DNA of 51,904 nucleotides from an uncultured Prochlorococcus sp. (lineage in GTDB: Bacteria; Cyanobacteriota; Cyanobacteriia; PCC-6307; Cyanobiaceae): the NCBI GenBank assembly GCA_902520485.1, contig CABYNZ010000006.1:1-51904 (forward strand), given 5' to 3'. This document shows, piece by piece, positions 46,892 to 51,904 of this stretch (positions are counted from its first letter, which is position 1; every line of letters begins with the position of its first letter). A program made the translations under genes and the position numbers. Under the pieces are notes generated by a model that saw nothing but the letters and a program-made list of their open reading frames with translations, was not told the origin of the DNA and made no database searches.

Positions 46892-47618
46892 AAAACATTG
46901 CAGTTTCAACTAGTACTATACTAGCGCCGCAGGCATCTCCGTTGAAGCCTCCAATGACATTCCCAAGTATTTTTGGGATAAAATAGCTTAGAAAAATACC
47001 AAATAAAATAAGAGTTAAGAATTTAATTAGTATTGCTTGGGATGTAATTGAAACTAATTGGTATGCAATGAAAATTAAAAGAAAAATAATGGAGATCAAA
47101 GATTCTTTTTTAAATCCATTCCAAAACTTTTTGTGACTAACAGATTTTTTCTTATAACTCAAATATTTAAACTTTTCTATAAAAAATAAATTTGAAAATC
47201 TTCCCCAGAATAAGCAAATAGGTAAAACAAAAATTATTAGGTTTTGAATCTTCAGTATGCAAGCAATTTGAATTAATGTTATAAAAACTAAAGCTTGAAC
47301 GCCAAAGGAACCAACTTTACTGTCTTTCATAGCTTTTAAACGTCTCTTTTTGCCCGCAAAAATACCATCGAAAGTATCCATCAAACCATCAAGGTGTAGA
47401 CCACCAGTAATTAAATATCCTGAAGCCAAACAAATTAATGTAGATGCATAAATTGACCAAGAGTTCGTTTTTAAGTAAAGAAAAATATAACTCTGTATTG
47501 TTCCAATAAAAAATCCTAAAGGCGGCGCAAATTGTGCAATATTTTTAAATTCGGGATTAATTAAAGGAATCTTTGGAAATGTCGTATAGAAAATCCAAGA
47601 TCCTGCAAAATTTTTTAT
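46869..47618 (-). CDS. cobS: adenosylcobinamide-GDP ribazoletransferase (cobalamin synthase), probable ATA start
   Basis: A polytopic membrane enzyme joining adenosylcobinamide-GDP and alpha-ribazole in the last steps of cobalamin synthesis. The family motif GGLHLDGLMDTFDGIFAG is clear, with FNGDACGAS near the C-terminus. The first conventional start in frame (TTG, 47429) would remove about 63 residues, including FYTTFPKIPLINP and FAPPLGFFIGTIQ, which belong to the CobS N-terminus. Upstream to the TAG at about 47650 there is no ATG, GTG or TTG. The ATA at 47618-47616 (followed by AAA AAT TTT GCA GGA) gives 249 residues, normal for CobS. Confidence 0.85.
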   Translation of the reverse strand: MKNFAGSWIFYTTFPKIPLINPEFKNIAQFAPPLGFFIGTIQSYIFLYLKTNSWSIYASTLICLASGYLITGGLHLDGLMDTFDGIFAGKKRRLKAMKDSKVGSFGVQALVFITLIQIACILKIQNLIIFVLPICLFWGRFSNLFFIEKFKYLSYKKKSVSHKKFWNGFKKESLISIIFLLIFIAYQLVSITSQAILIKFLTLILFGIFLSYFIPKILGNVIGGFNGDACGASIVLVETAMFFMHAILL

Positions 47619-47707
47619 TAAATATTTTTTGATGAGATAAAAAAGGATCTAGTATTAAATAATAGGCTAGATTAATTAAAAAGGATCAAAAAATTTTATA
47701 AATTATC

Positions 47708-48826
47708 GTGTTTGAATTTGAAATTACATCAAATTGCGGGAATACAGGTGCAAGAACTGGCATATTTCATACACCAAATGGTCAGGTAAACACACCAAAA
47801 TTTATGCCTGTGGGTACTTTGGCAACGGTTAAAGGAATTTCATCTCAGCAGTTAACCTCTACTGGGTCAGAAATGATTCTCTCAAATACCTTTCATCTTC
47901 ATTTACAACCTGGAGAAAAACTTGTTAAGGAATCTGGTGGAATACATAAGTTCATGAATTGGCCTAAGCCTGTTCTTACTGACTCAGGAGGATATCAAGT
48001 TTTTAGTTTGGCCAAATTAAATAATATTTCTAATAAAGGTGTGGAATTTAAAAATCCAAGAGATGGGAGTCATGTATTTTTATCACCTGAAAAAGTAATA
48101 CAGATTCAAATGGATCTTGGATCTGATGTTGCGATGGCTTTTGATCATTGTCCTCCTCATACAGCTAACGAAAATGATATTGAGGAATCTTTACAGAGAA
48201 CTCATTCATGGTTGCAAAAATGTGTTGAGACTCATCAGAAATCTAATCAAGCATTATTCGGCATAGTTCAAGGTGGAAAGTATCCAAGATTGAGAGAATA
48301 TAGCGCAAAATATACAAGTTCTTTTGATCTGCCTGGGATAGCAGTTGGAGGTGTAAGTGTTGGTGAGGCGGTTGAAGAAATCCATAGTGTAATTAATTTC
48401 GTCCCGAAATTCTTACCAATTAATAAACCAAGATATTTAATGGGAATTGGCTCTTTAAGAGAAATTTCTCTAGCTGTTTCTAATGGATTTGATATATTTG
48501 ACTGTGTTTTGCCTACAAGACTAGGAAGACATGGGACTGCATTTTTTAATGATGAAAGATTGAATTTGCGAAATGCTCGATTTAAAAATGATTTTTCTCC
48601 GATTGACAAAACTTGTAAATGCGAGACGTGTAAATCCTATTCTCGAGCATATTTGCATCATCTAATTAGAAATGACGAAATATTAGGTCTAACCCTCATA
48701 AGTTTGCATAATATTGCACACTTAATAAGATTTACCAATGCAATTTCTACTGCAATTAGAGATGATTGTTTTACAAATGATTTCGCTCCTTGGAAAACAT
48801 CCTCTATTGCTCACCATACGTGGTAA
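47708..48826 (+). CDS. tgt: tRNA-guanine transglycosylase
   Basis: A 372-residue enzyme that exchanges guanine for a queuine precursor at the wobble position of GUN-anticodon tRNAs. TIM-barrel motifs are [11 protein letters not shown] (catalytic Asp) and [21 protein letters not shown] (second catalytic Asp) and the zinc site [17 protein letters not shown]. The start is GTG. psbK follows 36 bases after the stop on the same strand. Confidence 0.97.
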   Translation: MFEFEITSNCGNTGARTGIFHTPNGQVNTPKFMPVGTLATVKGISSQQLTSTGSEMILSNTFHLHLQPGEKLVKESGGIHKFMNWPKPVLTDSGGYQVFSLAKLNNISNKGVEFKNPRDGSHVFLSPEKVIQIQMDLGSDVAMAFDHCPPHTANENDIEESLQRTHSWLQKCVETHQKSNQALFGIVQGGKYPRLREYSAKYTSSFDLPGIAVGGVSVGEAVEEIHSVINFVPKFLPINKPRYLMGIGSLREISLAVSNGFDIFDCVLPTRLGRHGTAFFNDERLNLRNARFKNDFSPIDKTCKCETCKSYSRAYLHHLIRNDEILGLTLISLHNIAHLIRFTNAISTAIRDDCFTNDFAPWKTSSIAHHTW

Positions 48827-48862
48827 CGTCTTATCATAATTAATTAAATTATCAAAAAAACG

Positions 48863-49003
48863 GTGCTTATTCTATTTAATACATTCGCTGAATTGCCCGA
48901 GGCTTACAAGGCCTTTGCTCCAACTGTTGATGTTCTTCCACTTATTCCTTTATTTTTCTTTTTATTGGTTTTTGTTTGGCAAGCTGCAGTTGGATTTAAA
49001 TAA
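48863..49003 (+). CDS. psbK: photosystem II protein PsbK
   Basis: A 46-residue precursor with a GTG start: a short leader [20 protein letters not shown], then the conserved [20 protein letters not shown] ending AAVGFK. The PxxDxLPxIPxxFxLLAFVWQAAVxFR pattern identifies PsbK, a single-span PSII subunit associated with CP43. It is too short for common gene-calling cut-offs. It converges with the oxidoreductase gene, 25 bases away. Confidence 0.95.
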
Positions 49004-49028
49004 AATTATTTTAGTTTAGATTGTTAGA

Positions 49029-50033
49029 TTAGACTGGATCTTCAAGTAAAATCGCATCTCCGGAATTTTCTACTGCACTCTCTATAAAATCAGCAATTTT
49101 TAATGCTCTTGAGGCTTGCTCACCATCTACCTCAGGTACTTCTTTGCCTTGAACGCACTTAAGAAAATGCTCCAATTCTGCATAAAGAGGTTCAATGGAG
49201 GTTGTGCTAACTTCTTCAACATATCCGTCATTTCTATAAACTAATTCTCCATGTTCTGCAGTATATGATTCATGAGACTTTCTATGGATTTGAAGAGAGT
49301 GATTTAAAAAATCAGTTTCTACTAGTCCATTTTGGCAGTGAGCACTTAAACTCCTAATTTTTTTGTGACTCATTTTACTGGCAGTCAAGCTTGCAATAAC
49401 ATTATTTTTAAAAACAAAAGTAGCATTTACATAATCTATTAATCCTTCACTATTTCTGCCTCCAACTGCCGCTAATTTTTGTATTTTAGAGTTGACGAGT
49501 TCTAAAATTAGATCAATGTCATGGATCATTAAGTCCATTACTACAGATACATCATTTGCTCTATCTGCATGAGGACTATGTCTTCTTGCTTCCAAAACAA
49601 CAATTTCTTCATTATGAACTATTTTATTTAATTCTCTAAAAGCAGGATTAAATCTTTCAATATGCCCAACTTGTAATAGACACTTACTTGCATTAGCTGC
49701 CTCTATTAAAGATTTTGCTTCTAACTCATTAGCCGCAATTGGTTTTTCAATGAGAACGTTAGTACCTCCCTTAAGACAATCTAGTCCTACTTTTTGATGA
49801 AGTAGCGTTGGGACAGCGATACAGATAGCATCTACTTTTGGAATTAAGTCTTTATAGTCTTTGAACCATTCACATTGGAATTGCTCAATTGCTAATTTGC
49901 CTCTCTCTTCATTTGGATCTGCAACTCCAATGAGATTTGCATCTTTGAGCAAACTTAGTACTCGAGCATGATGCCAACCCATATTCCCTATGCCTATGAC
50001 TCCAACCTTTACTGGTGATGAGGTTGGCTGCAT
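49029..50033 (-). CDS. Gfo/Idh/MocA family NAD(P)-dependent oxidoreductase
   Basis: A 334-residue dehydrogenase. The N-terminal Rossmann fold has VGVIGIGNMGWHHARVL; EKPIAANELEA carries the EKP motif and VMDLMIHDIDLILEL the catalytic Asp-x-x-x-His of the family. The GHIERFNPAFREL segment is often seen in UDP-sugar 3-dehydrogenases, so a nucleotide-sugar substrate for cell-envelope glycans is possible but unproven. No sugar-aminotransferase gene is adjacent. Confidence 0.85.
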   Translation of the reverse strand: MQPTSSPVKVGVIGIGNMGWHHARVLSLLKDANLIGVADPNEERGKLAIEQFQCEWFKDYKDLIPKVDAICIAVPTLLHQKVGLDCLKGGTNVLIEKPIAANELEAKSLIEAANASKCLLQVGHIERFNPAFRELNKIVHNEEIVVLEARRHSPHADRANDVSVVMDLMIHDIDLILELVNSKIQKLAAVGGRNSEGLIDYVNATFVFKNNVIASLTASKMSHKKIRSLSAHCQNGLVETDFLNHSLQIHRKSHESYTAEHGELVYRNDGYVEEVSTTSIEPLYAELEHFLKCVQGKEVPEVDGEQASRALKIADFIESAVENSGDAILLEDPV

Positions 50034-50083
50034 AATTTCAAATCCATATATTAATTATTATTATCCTCTATAGGAAGCCAAAT

Positions 50084-51352
50084 TTAGCTTTTGGGAAGAA
50101 TAATTTTAACACGATCAATTTTTGGACCTGACATAGAAATAACTTCAAATTTAATGTTACTAAAATCTAAAACATCGCCAATCTTTGGAATCATTTGAAA
50201 TTTTTCTAGCAGAAATCCAGCAAGGGTATGATAGTCTGGTCCTTCTGGAATAGAACATCCTAACTTTTTATTGATATCTATAATTTCTGATTTTCCCGCT
50301 ATTGACCATTTTTTAGAGAAATTATCCAACATTCTCATATCTGAATAAATTCTATTATTGAGCATTTCCTCCCCAACTATTTCGCCATTGAGATCAGCTG
50401 CAGTTATGAGTCCCTCTGTCCCACCGTGTTCATCAACTACTAGTAAGAACGGATTGTAGTCTCTTACTATTGGAAATATTTCTGCTAGTGAACATGTTTC
50501 TATTATTTTTGTTACGGGTAAAAGGAATTGCTCTAATAATGTATCGGCTTCCATTTCACCTTTTGATATTGGCTTAGCTAGATAACGCAAATCTAATACA
50601 CCCAATACATCATCTAAAGACTCCCCAATCACAAAAAAGCGAGCATGTCGAGTTTTATCGACTTGTTTCATAAGTTCTGAAAAGGTTATATTTTTTGGCA
50701 AAGTTACCATTTCAGATCTTGGAATCATTACTTCTTTAACCTGAGTATCTTTTAAAGCAAAAACTCCTTCAAGAATATTCTTCTCATCTGGTTTTAAACC
50801 TGTTACATTATCTGTTTCTATGAGAGTTTCTAATTCTCCTGCAGATAATCCCGAGTTTAAAGAATCCCATTTGTTATTTAAGTTGAACAAGCCTAAACAG
50901 GCGCTAGCAAAGAATTCTATTGTTTTCACAATAGGATTCATGGTTTTTCTTACGGCATCGAATATTGTGGTTAACTTTAATGCAGCAGATTCTGGATTGT
51001 TAATTACTAAAGCTTTTGGAATTAGACCAGAAACAAGAGTAACAACTAAAACAACAAATAAAAATAATAGAAGATCATAAAATCTATTTGATAAAATATT
51101 TCTTTTCCAATAATCATTTGCCAGATTATTGCTAAGCCATCCAATTGCAATTAATGAAATTGTCACTCCAAATTGAGAAGCAATTAATGAAGATCTGAAG
51201 CGTTTTTGAATTTTTAAAATTGCAAATGCTCCCTTCTTTTTTTCTTCTATTAACCTTAAAACTTTACTTGGCCTTATTAATAAAAAAGAGAGTTCACTCG
51301 CTGCGAAAAAGGCTGGTAAAAATAAAAGAAATAAAAGTAGAGTTATTTTCAT
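50084..51352 (-). CDS. CNNM/CorC-HlyC family membrane protein with CBS domains
   Basis: A 422-residue protein: an N-terminal DUF21 domain with about four membrane helices (residues 1-150; FLPAFFAASELSFLLIRPSK is typical), a CBS pair (VKEVMIPRSEMVTLPKNITF, then a second repeat with LLVVDEHGGTEGLITAADL) and a C-terminal CorC/HlyC domain (GPDYHTLAGFLLEKFQMIPK). Such proteins are divalent-metal, mostly Mg, transporters or regulators; the old name hemolysin is misleading. Confidence 0.92.
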   Translation of the reverse strand: MKITLLLFLLFLPAFFAASELSFLLIRPSKVLRLIEEKKKGAFAILKIQKRFRSSLIASQFGVTISLIAIGWLSNNLANDYWKRNILSNRFYDLLLFLFVVLVVTLVSGLIPKALVINNPESAALKLTTIFDAVRKTMNPIVKTIEFFASACLGLFNLNNKWDSLNSGLSAGELETLIETDNVTGLKPDEKNILEGVFALKDTQVKEVMIPRSEMVTLPKNITFSELMKQVDKTRHARFFVIGESLDDVLGVLDLRYLAKPISKGEMEADTLLEQFLLPVTKIIETCSLAEIFPIVRDYNPFLLVVDEHGGTEGLITAADLNGEIVGEEMLNNRIYSDMRMLDNFSKKWSIAGKSEIIDINKKLGCSIPEGPDYHTLAGFLLEKFQMIPKIGDVLDFSNIKFEVISMSGPKIDRVKIILPKS

Positions 51353-51370
51353 TCAATGACAAATGAATAA

Positions 51371-51443
51371 TGGGGGTGGCGAGGATCGAACTCGCCTTAG
51401 CCAAATTATGAGTTTGGTGCATTCACCAGATTGCTACACCCCC
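51371..51443 (-). tRNA. tRNA with CAT anticodon, probably elongator tRNA-Met
   Basis: A 73-base tRNA: acceptor GGGGGTG/CACCCCC with discriminator A, D-arm TAGCAATCTGGTGAATGCA, anticodon loop CTCATAA in stem CAAA/TTTG, and T-arm GCGAGTTCGATCCTCGC. It lacks the 1:72 mismatch and GGG/CCC anticodon stem of initiator tRNA. tRNA-Ile2, whose CAT is later lysidinylated, cannot be wholly excluded. CCA is not encoded. Confidence 0.88.
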
Positions 51444-51583
51444 AAGGGAATTTATGTAATTTTAATTACATTGAATTTCAATATACAATATAAAAATAAT
51501 ATTTCATAAAACACCTCATTAGGAAGTTTTTGTGAGATTTCTTTTTTTCTTCTAATCTTTAAATATAAATTAAACTTTTACTA

Positions 51584-51904
51584 ATGGGAAAATTTTCGGA
51601 TAAGTATGATTTAAATAAAGCAAAATTGTTAAAACAGTTAATTGAAAAATCCTACAAGAAAGGAAACTTCACTTTATCTTCAGGAAAAAAAAGCAGTCAT
51701 TACTTGAACTGTAAACCAGTGTCATTAAATGGCAAAGGTTTAAACTTAATAAGTGAATTATTTTTAGATTTAAAGGACTCAAGGTCAAAAGCTGTAGCAG
51801 GATTGACATTAGGTGCAGACCCTATAGTAAGTGGATTAATTGTTAAAGCAGCTTTGAATGGACTAGACCTTGATGGTTTAATAATTAGGAAAGAAATCAA
51901 AAAA
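51584..51904 (+). CDS. pyrE: orotate phosphoribosyltransferase, 3' end outside window
   Basis: The first 107 residues of PyrE, starting [16 protein letters not shown], with the family N-terminus [20 protein letters not shown] and the [14 protein letters not shown] segment; the PRPP-binding loop starts near the cut (LIIRKEIKK). It makes OMP from orotate in pyrimidine synthesis. The frame runs open to the last base of the window. Confidence 0.93.
   Translation, partial: MGKFSDKYDLNKAKLLKQLIEKSYKKGNFTLSSGKKSSHYLNCKPVSLNGKGLNLISELFLDLKDSRSKAVAGLTLGADPIVSGLIVKAALNGLDLDGLIIRKEIKK

Noticed and set aside
1..51904. CRISPR array, insertion sequence, prophage or genomic island
   Set aside because: No direct repeats with spacers, transposase, integrase or phage structural genes were seen; the tRNAs have no adjacent repeat copies that I could find by eye, and gene content is core throughout.

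Overview
The window is a dense, AT-rich stretch of a cyanobacterial chromosome. Gene content and order point to a high-light-adapted Prochlorococcus: a single-type psbA with a Gln130 D1, CP12, psbO, psbH, psbN, psbI, psbK, crtR, ntcA next to DUF3084, an amt1-ispH-DoxX block, flavin-dependent thymidylate synthase, and many small proteins known only from cyanobacteria. The strain cannot be named from the sequence alone. I see no insertion sequence, prophage, CRISPR array or rRNA operon; this is ordinary core genome, very tightly packed.

Layout. 1-5,240: mutS2 (5' end missing), obg, a small unknown gene, CP12, a glutathione-transferase-like protein and aspartoacylase. 5,240-7,960: a 435-base intergenic region with an unlisted 42-residue ORF and the psbA promoter/leader, then psbA and aroC. 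7,990-14,270 (minus strand): eda, ftsH, sat, psbO, coaBC and a DUF2555 gene. 14,480-18,170: small genes, ycf20-like, pyrB, a 3-methyladenine DNA glycosylase, gatC, crtR. 18,320-24,970: tRNA-Leu, a Ycf66-like gene, ileS, two unknown genes, trmB, glmM. 25,100-30,690: a membrane-anchored thioredoxin, thyX-dcd-BtuR-like operon, ntcA, DUF3084, YqgF-like nuclease, DUF3146, pth. 30,820-36,310: psbH/psbN/psbI, then glyA-cinA-leuC-leuD and tRNA-Arg. 36,390-43,000: small genes, murJ, sfsA, amt1, ispH, DoxX. 42,930-51,904: purH, an esterase, DUF3155, a histidine kinase, cobS, tgt, psbK, an oxidoreductase, a CBS-domain membrane protein, tRNA-CAT and the start of pyrE.

Functional themes are photosystem II (psbA, psbO, psbH, psbN, psbI, psbK, with ftsH as the likely D1 repair protease), nitrogen control (ntcA and its likely target amt1, both with a good NtcA-type site upstream), nucleotide synthesis (pyrB, pyrE, purH, thyX, dcd), and translation/tRNA (ileS, gatC, trmB, tgt, pth, three tRNAs).

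The most notable observations are: (1) three minus-strand genes (DNA glycosylase, crtR, cobS) whose conserved N-terminal coding sequence has no ATG, GTG or TTG start, with ATA the common plausible initiator; (2) a compact 78-base segment at 45,594-45,671 that folds as a closing helix with three hairpins; (3) an overlooked 42-residue ORF divergent from psbA; (4) a BtuR/CobO-like protein with a destroyed Walker A motif; and (5) ten convergent gene pairs that overlap at their stop codons or are separated by only a few bases.
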